NCBI GenBank assembly: GCA_003725745.1
Contig: RHDP01000001.1
Coordinates: forward strand, 5,311,501-5,375,500
Length of the DNA stretch: 64,000 bases
Reading direction: 5' to 3'
From: Streptomyces sp. I6
Lineage (GTDB): Bacteria; Actinomycetota; Actinomycetes; Streptomycetales; Streptomycetaceae
Under the pieces are notes generated by a model, which was given only the letters and a program-made list of their open reading frames with translations, had not been told where the DNA came from and ran no database searches. Made by a program: the position numbers and the translations under genes. Below are positions 44,216 through 55,760 of this stretch, in pieces; the first letter of the stretch is position 1, and each line of letters starts with the position of its first letter.

Positions 44216-47200
44216 ATGATTCCCCTGTCGTACGCGCAGCGGCGGATGTGGTTCATCAACCGCTTCGAGGGCCCCTCCTCCACCTACAACATCCCGCTCC
44301 TCCTGCGATTCCGCGGCCCGCTCGACACGGCCGCGCTGCGGGGAGCCTTCCAGGACGTGATGGAGCGCCACGAGGTCCTGCGAACGGTCTTCGAAGAGGT
44401 CGACGGCCAGCCCTTCCAGCGCATTCTCGACCCCGCCGGCATCGAACCGCCCTGGAAGGACTGGGGCCGGGTGGCCCCCGACCGGGTACCGGGCGTGGTG
44501 GCCTCGGTGACCGGCAGCTGGTTCGACCTCTCGGCCGACGTGCCGCTGCGCGGGTGCGTCCTGCAGACCGGCGACGAGGAGTTCGTGCTGGTGCTGGTGA
44601 TCCACCACATCGCGGGCGACGGCGGGTCGCTGGCGCCGCTGGCACGGGACGTGTCGGCGGCCTACCGGGCGCGGGTGACCGGCGCGGCACCGGACTGGTC
44701 CGAACTGCCCGTGCAGTACTCGGACTACGCCTTGTGGCAGCGGGAGATGCTGGGCGACGAGGACGATCCGGGCAGTGTGCTCGCGGTGCAGACCGCCTAC
44801 TGGCGAGAGGAACTGGCGGGTGTCTCCAAGCCTCTTCCCCTGCCCCTGGACCGGCAGCGTCCGGCGGTGGCCGGTTTCCGGGGCGAGTCGGTACCGGCCG
44901 GGCTTCCGGCCGAACTGTTCGCCGAGGTGCAGCGGCTCGCCCGTACCCGCGGGGTGACGGTGTCGATGGTGCTGCAGGCCGCGCTGGTGGTGTTGCTGCA
45001 CCGGCTGGGAGGGGGCAGGGACGTGACTCTCGGCTCGCCGATCGCGGGTCGCACGGACGAGGCGCTGAACGAACTGGTGGGCTTCTTCGTCAACACCTGG
45101 ACGCTGCGGGTGCAGGTGCGGCCGGAGCGGTCCTTCGACTGGGTGCTGGAACAGGTCCGGCGCAAGGCACTGGCGGCCTACGACAACCAGGACGTTCCGT
45201 TCGAGCGGCTCGTGGAGTCGTTGCGTCCGGAACGCTCGACCGCCCACCACCCCCTGTTCCAGGTGGTGTTCGCGTGGCAGAACAACACCGCTCCTCACCT
45301 GGACCTGCCAGGGCTCGAGGTCACGATGGAGCCGCTTCCCACCGGCAGCGCGAAGTTCGACCTGTTCTTCAACCTGGCCCCGACGAGTCCACCGGCTCCG
45401 TCAGGGGCGAGGTCGAGTACGCCACCGACCTCTTCGACCGCGCCACGGTGGAGGAGATCGCGGCGCGGTTCACGGCGGTCGTCGAGGAGGCCGTGGCCGA
45501 CCCCGCCACCTCCGCCGGCGGGCCGGCCGAGGGCGGGGACGGGCCCCGGGAGCGGCTCGACGCCGCCGAACGCCGGAAGATCCTCGTCGACTGGAACGAC
45601 ACCGCCCGCGCCTTCCCCTGCCCCGGGCCGGTCCATCTGCTCTTCGAGGAGCAGGCCGCACGGCGCCCGGACGCGATCGCGCTGCGCTGGGCCGGCGGCA
45701 CCATGGCCTACGGCGAGCTGAACCGGTGGGCGAACCGCATCGCCTGGGACCTGAAGGAACGCGGTGTCGTCCCGGAGACCGTCGTCGGCGTCGGCATCCG
45801 GCGCGGCCCGGCCATGATCGCCGCCGTTCTGGGCGTGCTCAAGGCGGGCGGTGCCTATCTGCCGCTCGAACCGGCGCTGCCCGCCGAACGGGTGGCCGGC
45901 ATGCTCGCCGACGCCGGGTGCACCCTCGTGCTCTCCACGCCGGACACCGAGCGCTGGGACGTGCCGGACGGCGTCGGACTCGTCGAAGCCACCGGCGCCC
46001 GGCTGCCCGGCGCCGACCACGACCCGGAGCCGGCCGGGGCCCGGACAGCACGGCGTACATCATCTTCACCTCCGGCAGCACCGGAAAGCCCAAAGGCGTC
46101 GCGGTCACCCACCGCCCGGTGCACAACCTGCTGAACTGGTGCTACCGAACCTTCGCGTTCGGCCCCGACGACGTCGCCCTGTGCGTGACGTCGCTGGGCT
46201 TCGACCTCTCCGTCTTCGACATCTTCGGCCTCCTCGGCTGCGGCGGCGGCGTCTACCTCGCGGACGCCGCCCAGCAGCGCGATCCGCGGCTGCTGCTCGA
46301 CGTCCTGCTCACCGAGCCGATCACCTTCTGGGACTCGGTGCCCACCACCCTGAACCAGGTCGCCTCCCTGCTCCCCGGGACGGCCACGAGCGCCGGGTCC
46401 GCCACGAGCACCGGGGACAGCGCGGGCACCGGGGACAGCGCGGGCACCGGGACGGCCACGAGCACCGGGTCCGCCACGAGCACCGGGGACAGCGCGGGCA
46501 CCGGGACGGCCACGAGCACCGGGTCCGCCACGAGCACCGGGTACGAGGGCACCGGCGACCTCCGGCTGGTGTTCCTCTCCGGCGACTACACCCCGCTGTC
46601 CCTGCCCGGCGAGGTCCGCCGGGTGTTCACCCGCGCGGAGATCGTCAGCCTCGGCGGCGCCACCGAGGCGACGGTGTGGTCCAACTACTTCCGCGTCCGG
46701 GAGACCGATCCCGCCTGGCGCAGCATCCCCTACGGCCGCCCCATCGACAACGCCCGCTACTACATCCTCGACGAGGACATGGAGCCGTGCCCCGTGGGCG
46801 TCGAGGGCGACCTGTACATCGGCGGGGACTGCCTGTGCACCGGCTACGTCAACCGGCCCGAACTGACCGCCGAACGCTTCGTCCGCGACCCGTTCAGCGC
46901 GCGCGAGGGCGATCGGCTCTACCGCACCGGCGACCGCGCCTGCTACTTCCCGGACGGGAACATCTGCTTCCTCGGCCGCGCCGACAATCAGGTCAAGCTG
47001 CGCGGGTTCCGCGTCGAGCCCGGCGAGATCGAGCACACCCTGGTCCGCCACCCGGCGGCCCGCCAGGCCATCGTCACCACCCGCGAGGACCGGCCCGGCG
47101 ACGTGCGGCTGGTCGCCTACGTCGTCCCGGACACCGGAGCCCTGGAGTCCGCGGGCGGGCCCGGCGACCAGGTGGGGGAGTGGCGGGAGGTCTACGACCA

Positions 47201-50200
47201 GGCGTACTCCCATGACGGGCAAGGCGCGTTCGGCGAGGACTTCACCGGCTGGAACAGCTCCTCCACCGGTGAGCCGATCCCGCTCGACGAGATGCGCGCC
47301 TGGCGCGACGCCGCCGTGGAACGGGTCCTGTGCCGGTCCCCGAAGCGCGTCCTCGAACTCGGTGCCGGTACCGGACTCCTGCTCGCGCACACCGCCGGCC
47401 GGGTCGAGGAGTACTGGGCCACCGACCTCTCCCGGGTCGCGGTCGACCGGCTCCGCGACCAGGCCGCCCGGGCCGGCCTGGCCGCCCGGGCCGGCCTGGC
47501 CGACCGGGTCCGCCTGAGCTGCCGGCCCGCCGACGACTTCACCGGCCTGCCCGCTGGGTACTTCGACACCGTGGTGCTCAACTCGGTCGTGCAGTACTTC
47601 CCCGGCGAGCGGTATCTCGCCCGGGTCCTGGACGGCGCCTGGGAACTGCTCGCGCCGGGCGGCCGGATCGTCGTCGGCGACGTCCGGCGGGCGTGCTCCC
47701 TGCGCATGCTCCAGACGGGCGTCCAGCGGGCCAGGCACCCGGACGCGGCACCGGCCGTACTGCGGACCACCGTGGACCAGGCCGTGCTGCTGGAGAAGGA
47801 ACTGGTGGTCGATCCGGAGTGGTTCGTGCGCTGGTCGCAGCGGACCGCCGCGGCCGGCGTCGACGTCCGCACCAAGGACGGCGCCTTCCACAACGAGCTG
47901 ACCCGGCACCGCTACGAGGTGGTGCTGCACAAGCCCGGCACCGGACCGGCAGGCGGGCCGCGCCGGCTCGACGGCGTCCCCGTCCTGGCCTGGGAGGGCG
48001 ACCTCGGCCGGCTCGCCGCCCGGATGCGCGACCTGGCCGAGCCGGTGGTACGCGTCACCGGCGTCCCGAACGCCCGCCTGACCGGGGAGGCCGCGGCCGC
48101 CCGCGCCCTGGGCACCGACGACTCCGCGGCACCGCAACCGCCGCCGCTCGACCCCGCCGGGATCACCGCGTGGGCCGCGGGCCACGGCTGGGGCGCGGTG
48201 CCGACCTGGTCGGCCCGCGCGGTCGACCTGCTCGACGTCATCCTCCTCCGCGACGGCCCGGCGGCCGGCACCGACCTGGCCGGCACCTACCTGCCCGGCA
48301 CGGACGAACGCGCCGGGGCCAACGACCCCGCGACCGCCGCGGCCGTCACCGCGCTGCTGCCCGACCTGCGCACCCACCTCCGGGACAGCCTGCCCGAGTA
48401 CATGGTCCCGGCCGCGATCGTGCCCATAGCCGCCGTGCCGCTCACCGACAACGGCAAGCCCGACCGGCGTGCCCTGCCCGTCCCCGACTACGCGGCCGGC
48501 AGCGGCGGCCGGGCCCCCTCCACCCCGGAGGAGGAGTCGCTGTGCGCGCTGTTCGCCGCGGTGCTGGGGCTGGACCGGGTCGGCGTGGACGACAACTTCT
48601 TCACCGCCGGCGGCCATTCGCTGCTGGCCACCCGGCTGGTCAGCCGCATCCGCGCCGAGCACGGCGTGGAGATCCCCATCCGGGTCGTCTTCCAGTCGCC
48701 CACCGTCGCCGAACTGGCCTCTCACCTGACCACTCTGAGCACCGTCCGCCCACCGCTCGGGCCCCGGGCCAGGCCGGAGCGGCTGCCGCTGTCCTACGCC
48801 CAGCAGCGGCTGTGGTTCATCCACCGCTTCGAGGGCCCCTCGGCGACGTACAACGTCGCGCTGGCCCTGCGGATGCGCGGCGAACTCGACGCGGCGGCAC
48901 TGCGCCGCGCCGTGCACGACGTCGTCGTGCGGCACGAGTCGCTGCGCACCGTCTTCGGCGAGGCGGACGGCGAGCCGTACCAGCGGATCCTGGAGCCGGC
49001 CGCGATCGAGGTCCCGTGGGAGGAGCGCCAGGTCACCGAGGCCGGGCTGCCCGACGCCCTGCGGGCGGCAGCGCGCCGCCCGTTCGACCTGACGGCCGAG
49101 ATCCCCCTGCGGTCCTGGCTGCTGCGGACCGGTGAGCGGGAGGCGGTGTTCCTGATCGGCGCCCACCACATCGCCGCCGACGGCTGGTCGGCCCTCCCGC
49201 TCGCCCGGGACCTCACCGCCGCGTACCAGGCCCGCCGTACCGGCCGGGCGCCCGACTGGGAGCCGCTGCCCGTGCAGTACGGCGACTACACGCTCTGGCA
49301 GCGGGAGCTGCTGGGCCGCAGCGAAGACCCGGGCAGCCTCTACCGGCGGCAGCTGGACTACTGGACGACACAGCTGGCCGGCCTGCCCGAGACGGTCACA
49401 CCGCCCGCCGACCGGTCCCGCCCGGCCGTCGCCTCGTACGCCGGCGACGTGGTGCCGCTCGCCCTCGACCCCCGACTCACCGACGGCGTGCACCGGCTGG
49501 CCCGGGAGACCGGCGCCACGGTGTCGATGGTGCTCCAGGCGGCCCTGGCCGCGCTTCTCACCAGGCTCGGCGCGGGCACGGACGTCCCCGTCGGCTCGCC
49601 CATCGCCGGACGCACCGACGAGGCGCTCAACGGGCTGGTCGGCTTCTTCGTCAACACATGGGTGCTGCGCGCCGACACCTCCGGCGACCCGTCCTTCGCC
49701 GAACTCGTCGGCCGCGTCCGCGAGAGCAGCCTCGCCGCCTACGACCACCAGGACATCCCGTTCGAGCATCTGGTCGAGGTGCTCAACCCGGTGCGCTCGC
49801 CCGCCCACCACCCGCTGTTCCAGGTCTGCCTGGCGCTCCAGAACAACGCGCGGCCGGCGTTCGACCTGCCGGACCTGACCGTGACCGAGGAGCCGTTCTC
49901 CCTGGGCACCTCGCGCTTCGACCTGTTCATCAGCGTCACCGAGCTGGACGAGGACGGCGCGCCGGCGCGCATCGAGGGCTTCGCCGAGTACGCGGCCGAG
50001 CTGTTCGACGCCGGGACGGTCACCTCGCTGCTCGACCGCTGGCTGCACTTCCTGCGCCAGGTGGTCGCCGCGCCCGACACGCCCATCGAGGCGGTCGGCG
50101 TCCTCGCCGAGGACGAGCACGCGGCCCTGACCCGCTGGGGCGGTGAGGGCCGGGACGCCCGGTTCGCGGCCGGCACCCTGCACGAGCGGTTCGCCGCGGC

Positions 50201-53200
50201 GGCGCGCGCGACCCCGGACGCGACCGCGCTGGTCTCCGCGGACGGCACTCTCGCGTGGTCCTACGCCGAACTGGACCGCTGGGCCAACCGCCTCGCCCAC
50301 CACTTCGCGGCCCGCGGCGCCCGCCCGCACAGCCGCGTCGCGCTCGTGCTGGAGCGCTCGCCGCTGCTGGTCGCCGCCGTCCTCGGCGTCCTCAAGACGG
50401 GCGCCGCCTATGTGCCGGTCGACCCCACCTACCCGCCCGAGCGCATCGGCTTCCTGCTCACGGACCTGGACCCGGCCGTCATCGCGGACCGGGGCCTGGA
50501 CGACGAGGACCTCGACGGGCTGCCCGACTCGCCGCCCGAGAGCGGGGGAGTGGGCCCGGACGCCGTCGCCTATGTGATGTACACGTCCGGTTCGACCGGC
50601 CGCCCCAAGGGGGTCGAGGTGACCCACCGGAACGTGGCCGACCTGGCGCTCGACGGCTGCTTCGGCACCGGCGCCCACCGCCGCGTCCTCGTCCACTCGC
50701 CGCACACGTTCGACGCGTCGACGTACGAGATGTGGGTGCCGCTGCTCGGCGGCGGCACGGCCGTGGTGGCCCGCGCCGGCCGGCCGGACACCGCGGAACT
50801 CGCCCGGGTGATCACCGAGCGGGAGGTGACCGGGCTGTGGCTGACCGCCGGACTGTTCGCCGTGATGGCCGAACAGCACGCCGAGTGCTTCGGCACCGTG
50901 CGGGAGGTGTGGGCGGGCGGCGACGTCCTCTCGCCGACCGCCGTCCGCACGGTCCTCGGCGCCTGCCCCGGCATCACCGTGGTCAACGGGTACGGCCCCA
51001 CCGAGACCACCACGTTCGCCACCCGGCACCGGGTGGCCTCCGTCGCGGAGTGCGCCGACCCGCTGCCCATCGGCACCCCGATGGACGGCAGCAGGCTCCT
51101 CGTCCTCGACGGCCGGCTGCGGCAGGTGCCGCCCGGTGTGGTGGGCGAGCTGTACATCGGCGGCGACGGCGTGGCACGCGGCTACGCGGGAAGGCCGGGC
51201 CTGACCGCCGCCCGCTTCGTCCCCGACCCGTCCGGGCCGCCCGGAGCCCGCATGTACCGAACCGGCGACCTGGTGCGCTGGAACGCGGCCGGCCGCCTCG
51301 AGTACGTCACCCGCAGCGACGACCAGATCAAGCTGCGCGGCCACCGCGTCGAGCCGGGCGAGGTGGAGTCGGTGCTGCGCGAACAGGACGGCGTGGCGAA
51401 CGCGGTGGTCGCCGTGCGCCGGGACCGGCTCGGCGAACGCCGCATGGCCGCCTATGTGGTGCCCGACGGCTCCGCGGCCGACGACCGCGACGCCGCCGAG
51501 CAGGTCGGCGAATGGCGGGAGATCTACGACACCATGTACGGCGGGACGGAGGTCGACACCGGCGGGCTGGGCGAGGACTTCACCGGCTGGAACAGCTCCT
51601 ACACCGGCAGCCCCATCCCGCTGCCGGAGATGCGGGAATGGCGCGAGGCCGTGCTGCGGCGGGTGCGCGCCCTCGGGCCGCGCCGGGTGCTGGAGATCGG
51701 CGTCGGCTCCGGACTGCTGCTCGGCCCGCTCGCACCGGAGGCCGAGGAGTACTGGGGAACCGACTTCTCGGCGCCCGTCGTCGAACGGCTGCGCGCCCAG
51801 ACCGGTGCCGACCGGCGCCTGGCGGACAGGGTGACGCTGCGCTGCCAGCCCGCCGACGACCCCGACGGCCTGCCCGCCGGGTACTTCGACACGGTGATCC
51901 TCAACTCGGTCGTGCAGTACTTCCCGGACGCCGGCTACCTCACCCGGGTGCTCGACCTGGCGATGGACCGGCTCGCACCCGGCGGACGCGTGGTGATCGG
52001 CGACGTCCGCAACCACCGCACCCTGCACGCCTTCGCCGCCGCGGTGCACCGCTGCCGGCAGCCCGGCGACGGCCCCGCCGCGGTGCGGGCAGCGGTCGAA
52101 CGCGCGGTCCTCGGCGAGAAGGAACTCGTCGTCGACCCGGGCTTCTTCACCCGCTGGGCGGAGCACCGGCCGGACGCCGTCGCGGCCGACATCCGCCTCA
52201 AACAGGGCACCCACCGCAACGAGCTGACCCGGCACCGCTACGAGGTGGTGCTGCACAAGGCGCCGGCGAGGCCGCTGGACCTGCGCGACCTGCCCGAGAC
52301 GGCCTGGGGAGGGGAGGTCCGCGAACTGGCCGGCCTGGAGACCGCGCTGGCCCGGCACGGCGGCCGGCTGCGCCTCACCCGCATTCCCAACGCCCGCCTG
52401 GCCGGTGAGGCGTCCGAGTGGGGTGCCCCCGCCGAACTGGGCGGCACCCTCGACCCCGCGGAGCTGGAGGAATGGGGCGCCCGGCGCGGGCTCGCGGTGT
52501 ACTGCACCTGGTCGGCGCAGGCGGGTGACTGCTTCGAGGCGGCCGTCCTGCCCGACGTCGGCGCCGTCTGCTGCGACGGCGTCTACCGGCCCGCCGGAAC
52601 CTCCTCGGCCCGGCTCGCGAACGTGCCCGCGGTCTCCCGCCGCGTCTCCCGGCTGCCCTCCGTGCTGCGCGAGCGGCTCGCCGGCCGGCTTCCCGAGTTC
52701 ATGATGCCCGGCGACATCGTCGTCCTCGACCGGCTGCCGCTCACCGAGAACGGCAAGGTGGACCGCGCCGCGCTGCCCGACCCGGACCCGGCCGGCGGCG
52801 GCTACCGGGCCCCGCGCACCCCCCGCGAGGAGGAACTGGCCGTACTCTTCGCCGAGGTGCTGGGCATGGACCGGATCGGCATCGACGACGACTTCTTCGC
52901 CTGCGGCGGCCACTCCCTGCGGCTGACCCGCCTCGTCTGGCGGATCCACCAGAAACTGGGCGTGGACGTCCCGATCCGCACGGTGTTCCAGTACCCGACC
53001 GTGGCCGAACTGGCGCCGCGGCTGTCCGCCGGCACCGAGACGGCCTTCGAGGACCCGTTCGCCGTCCTGCTGCCGATCCGCACCGAGGGCCACCGGCCCC
53101 CGCTGTGGTGGCTGCACCCGGGAGGCGGGCTCAGCTGGCCCTATCTGGGTTTCGCCCGCCATGTGGACCCGTCCTGGCCGCTGTACGGCATCCAGGCGCG

Positions 53201-53792
53201 CGGCTTCGACGGGACCACCCCGCCGGCCGGCTCCATCGAGGAGATGGTCGAGGACTACCTCGGCCAGATGCTCCGGGTCCAGCCGAGCGGCCCGTACCAC
53301 CTGCTGGGCTGGTCCTTCGGCGGCACCCTGGCGCACGCCATGGCGGCCGAACTCCAGCGCCGCGGACACGAGGTGGCGTTCCTGGCCCTGCTGGACGCGG
53401 CGCCCTCCGGCCACTTCGCCGACCTGGAGGCCCTGGACGAGGCCATGGTCCGCCGCTTCCTGGCCAACTACATGGGGCACCTGGCGGGGATGGAGGAGTA
53501 CCCGTCGCTGGTCGCCACCGCCTCCTCGATCTTCATCGGGCAGATGGAGCAGATGCGCCGGTTCACCTCCCCGCGGTTCCGCGGCGACGTCGTCTTCTTC
53601 AACGCGCTGCTCGACCCGGAGACCCACGACAAGCGGGAACTGGAGGCGGAACTCGACGTGCTCTGGCAGGAGCACGTCGACGGCCGTGTGCAGCGCATCG
53701 ACATCGCCTGCGCCCACAACGAGATGTACTGGCCGCGGAACGCGGCCGAGATCAGCCGGGCCGTCAACGGCATTCTGCGGGCGCCCCGGTGA
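44216..53792 (+). CDS. NRPS 2: C-A(Cys)-MT-PCP-C-A(Val)-MT-PCP-TE (two one-base frame breaks)
   Basis: The terminal synthetase is about 3192 aa when repaired. C3 (44216-45560, HHIAGDGGS); A3 (45600-47130) pocket D-L-F-D-F-S-L-V-W, cysteine-type, with the SGDYTPL signature; MT (47170-48330, [12 protein letters not shown]); PCP ([14 protein letters not shown]); C4 (48780-50120, HHIAADGWS); A4 (50160-51450) pocket D-A-Y-W-W-G-G-T-F, valine; MT (51480-52640, [12 protein letters not shown]); PCP ([14 protein letters not shown]); TE (53080-53792) with [13 protein letters not shown] (GxSxG). One base is missing at about 45381 ([11 protein letters not shown] restored) and one G at 46035-46039 ([13 protein letters not shown] restored). 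MT domains sit between A8 and A9. Predicted output: N-Me-Cys, N-Me-Val, then dimerisation and cyclisation on TE, as in Ecm7. Confidence 0.92.
46380..46545 (+). repeat. 54-bp in-frame tandem repeat inside the Cys adenylation domain
   Basis: A unit beginning ACGGCCACGAGC starts at 46380, 46452 and 46506. The last spacing is 54 bp (18 codons); the first is 72 bp because an 18-bp segment is duplicated. It encodes [22 protein letters not shown] Ser/Thr/Gly/Ala sequence between VASLLPG and [14 protein letters not shown], a loop between cores A4 and A5. Length is a multiple of 3, so the frame is kept. Confidence 0.9.
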
Positions 53793-53841
53793 CCCCGTCC
53801 GAACCACCGACCGGAAAGACCACGAGATCTGGAGGACACGG

Positions 53842-54054
53842 GTGAGCACCAATCCGTTCGACGACGAGAACGGCCGGTTCCACGTGCTGGTCAACGACGA
53901 GGACCAGCACTGCCTCTGGCCGGCCTTCGCCGAGGTGCCCGCGGGCTGGCGCAGCGTCTTCGGCCCCGCGGGAAGAGCCGAGAGCGTGGCCTACGTGGAG
54001 GAGAACTGGACCGATCTGCGGCCGCGCAGTCTGCGGGAGGCGATGAACGCATAG
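53842..54054 (+). CDS. MbtH-like protein
   Basis: This 70-aa chaperone or activator of NRPS adenylation domains shows the family signature: [35 protein letters not shown], and [14 protein letters not shown] with the invariant Trp residues. The GTG start follows GGAGGA (53831-53836). It directly follows the TE of NRPS2 in the same operon, and the hairpin 97 bases downstream probably ends the transcript. Confidence 0.95.
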   Translation: MSTNPFDDENGRFHVLVNDEDQHCLWPAFAEVPAGWRSVFGPAGRAESVAYVEENWTDLRPRSLREAMNA

Positions 54055-54061
54055 GGCCGTG

Positions 54062-54131
54062 CCGCGAGGCGCGGGCTCCGGAGATCCCGGAGGACGGGCC
54101 GCGAGGTGCGGGCTCCGGAGATCCCGGAGGA
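54062..54131. repeat. Two direct copies of a 33-bp element containing a dyad
   Basis: Copies at 54062-54094 and 54099-54131 differ at one base. Each contains CTCCGG-AGATC-CCGGAG (54076-54092 and 54113-54129), a perfect 6-5-6 inverted repeat. They lie between mbtH and the regulator gene; paired operators are the simplest reading. Confidence 0.7.
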
Positions 54132-54150
54132 ACCGGTGCCTCCACGGGTT

Positions 54151-54183
54151 GCGGGCCGTGCTGGACGAACCACCACGGCCCGC
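54151..54183 (+). terminator. Terminator of the NRPS-mbtH operon
   Basis: GCGGGCCGTG pairs perfectly with CACGGCCCGC over a 13-base loop. No T-run follows. Confidence 0.65.
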
Positions 54184-54272
54184 GGCCTCTCCCGCCGCAG
54201 GACGGACGAGAGGAACCCGGGTGCCGGCGATGAGAACGGACAACCATCTGCGTCAACGGGGAGGCGCGTGCT

Positions 54273-54779
54273 GTGTTAGGCACGAAGACCGATGTCATGT
54301 TCATACGCTGGCCGGCACAGATGGACCTGCGGACCCGGTGCAAGAGGAACGGCGTGCCCCGCCTCCTCGTGGTCGAGGGCGGCGCCCGCCCCCCGGTCTG
54401 CAACGACCCCTTCGAGGACTGGGTCCGTGCACCCATCTCCCGGGAGGATCTGGAGGCACGGGTCAGGGCGCTCCAGAACAGGCTGGACAACCAGCAGGTC
54501 CCGACCCTCGACTCGGCCGGGACGCTCTGCTTCGGCCCGCATTCGATCACCATCTCCAATGTCCAGACCGACCTGATGGAGCTGCTCATCGAGCACTTCG
54601 GGGAGGTGGTGTACCGCAACGAACTCACACAGCGGCTCGCGGAGCGCGTACAGAGGCCGACGAGGAATGCGCTGGACCTCCACATCATGCGGCTCCGCCG
54701 CCGCCTGTCCCCGATCAACCTGGCCATCCGTACGGCCTGGGGCCGCGGCTACCTGCTGGAGACCGAGGACGGCCCCTAG
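54273..54779 (+). CDS. Winged-helix regulator with degenerate receiver and a TTA second codon
   Basis: This 168-aa protein is probably the cluster-situated regulator. The C-terminal half (about 85-166) is an OmpR-type winged helix: LCFGPHSITISNVQTDLMELL, VVYRNELTQRL, LDLHIMRLRRRL and AWGRGYLLET. The N-terminus (RLLVVEGGARPPVCNDPFEDWVR) resembles only the end of a receiver domain; no phospho-acceptor Asp pocket is present, so it is not controlled by a kinase. Start GTG 54273 is set by GGGGAGG (54258-54264) 8 bases upstream. The second codon is TTA, read only by the bldA tRNA in Streptomyces, which would tie expression to development. Confidence 0.8.
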   Translation: MLGTKTDVMFIRWPAQMDLRTRCKRNGVPRLLVVEGGARPPVCNDPFEDWVRAPISREDLEARVRALQNRLDNQQVPTLDSAGTLCFGPHSITISNVQTDLMELLIEHFGEVVYRNELTQRLAERVQRPTRNALDLHIMRLRRRLSPINLAIRTAWGRGYLLETEDGP

Positions 54780-54858
54780 AGCCTGTCTCGCGTGGCGCCG
54801 GGTTGACGCGCCAGGACGGTGTGCCGTGGGTGCTGGTCCGTGCCGGCGTCAGCCTGCG

Positions 54859-55572
54859 TCAGCCGGTGGCCGAGTGCCGCGAGTGGTGCACCTTCCCGCG
54901 CAGCCGGCGCAGCTCGGGAAAGGGCCTGGTGACGCGGCGGGCGAGGAAGTCGACACCGCTCGAACCGCCGGTTCCACCCAGTTCCCCGACCATCCTGGAC
55001 ACCAGCGCGAGGTGTGCCACCTTCCAGTGCCAGTAGCCGTTCCCCAGGTCCACCAGGGCCTCCGCGATACGGTGCAGCACCCCGCACTCCACACCGCGCC
55101 GGCACACGTCGGGTACCGACTGCCCGTGGTATCCGGCCGCCCCCGTGAACGCCTCGTACAGGGTGCCCTGGTGGTGCTCGTTGCCCAGCAGTGCCGTCAG
55201 CCGCCGGAACTGCGCCGACTGCGCACCGCTCGCCGTGCCCAGATGGGGCCGGAACTCGGCGAAATAGCGCAGCGGGAGTTTCTCCAGTACCAGCACCTGC
55301 TGCTGCAGCAGCCGAATCAACTCGGCCGCCCGCAACAGGAATTCCAGTCCCAGCTCCAGATCGTGCGTGTCGCACGGCGGTACGAGCGATTCGGCGGTGG
55401 CGTCCAGATCCGCCCCGATCTGCTTCAGCCACAGTTCGCAGGACTGGTGGGTGATGATGAAGAACTGCTCGGCCAGAACGACCGCGCGGCCTGCCGAGTG
55501 CGGGGACCGCGGCTCCTGCAGCGAAAGCAGGGGCTCCATCCGGAGGTAGTCCGCGTACGTCAGAGCGCTCAA
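54859..55572 (-). CDS. Tryptophan 2,3-dioxygenase
   Basis: This 237-aa haem enzyme opens the indole ring to an N-formylkynurenine. Key features are the active-site His in FFIITHQSCELWLKQ, Arg in FRPHLGTASGAQSAQFR, and haem-ligand His in YWHWKVAHLALV, followed by GGTGGSSGVDFL. It is shorter than primary-metabolism TDO (about 280 aa), as in quinoxaline clusters. The likely start is TTG 55572 with GAGGAGG 7 bases upstream; a longer frame to 55728 looks spurious. It should act on beta-hydroxytryptophan. It is convergent with the regulator and divergent from the P450. Confidence 0.9.
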   Translation of the reverse strand: MSALTYADYLRMEPLLSLQEPRSPHSAGRAVVLAEQFFIITHQSCELWLKQIGADLDATAESLVPPCDTHDLELGLEFLLRAAELIRLLQQQVLVLEKLPLRYFAEFRPHLGTASGAQSAQFRRLTALLGNEHHQGTLYEAFTGAAGYHGQSVPDVCRRGVECGVLHRIAEALVDLGNGYWHWKVAHLALVSRMVGELGGTGGSSGVDFLARRVTRPFPELRRLRGKVHHSRHSATG

Positions 55573-55760
55573 GGCGCCGCCTCCTCGTCGTGGGTGACCG
55601 GCCGGCCGCCGCCGGACGACCCGGCGAGTCCGGCGACACGCGCTCCGGAGCATGGCACGGAAGGCGATCCGCCCATCGGCAATCTTTCCGCTCTCATTCA
55701 GCGGGAAAGACCTGGGCAAGAAAGCCACGGCGCCGCCCCCGCGGTTGCCACGATTTCGGC

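Noticed and set aside
39458..46039. Programmed frameshifting or deliberately split NRPS subunits
   Set aside because: Breaks fall inside conserved motifs of PCP, E, C and A domains rather than at domain borders, have no slippery heptamer, and share a one-base loss pattern with unrelated genes.
36428..53792. Thiocoraline-type (Cys, Gly, Cys, Cys) product
   Set aside because: A1 reads clearly as Ser and the last A domain as Val, which fits the echinomycin/triostin class and not thiocoraline.
45855..53894. Very long minus-strand open frame opposite NRPS2
   Set aside because: It is the high-GC mirror of the NRPS frame, with composition biased to Gly/Val/Asp/Arg and no domains.
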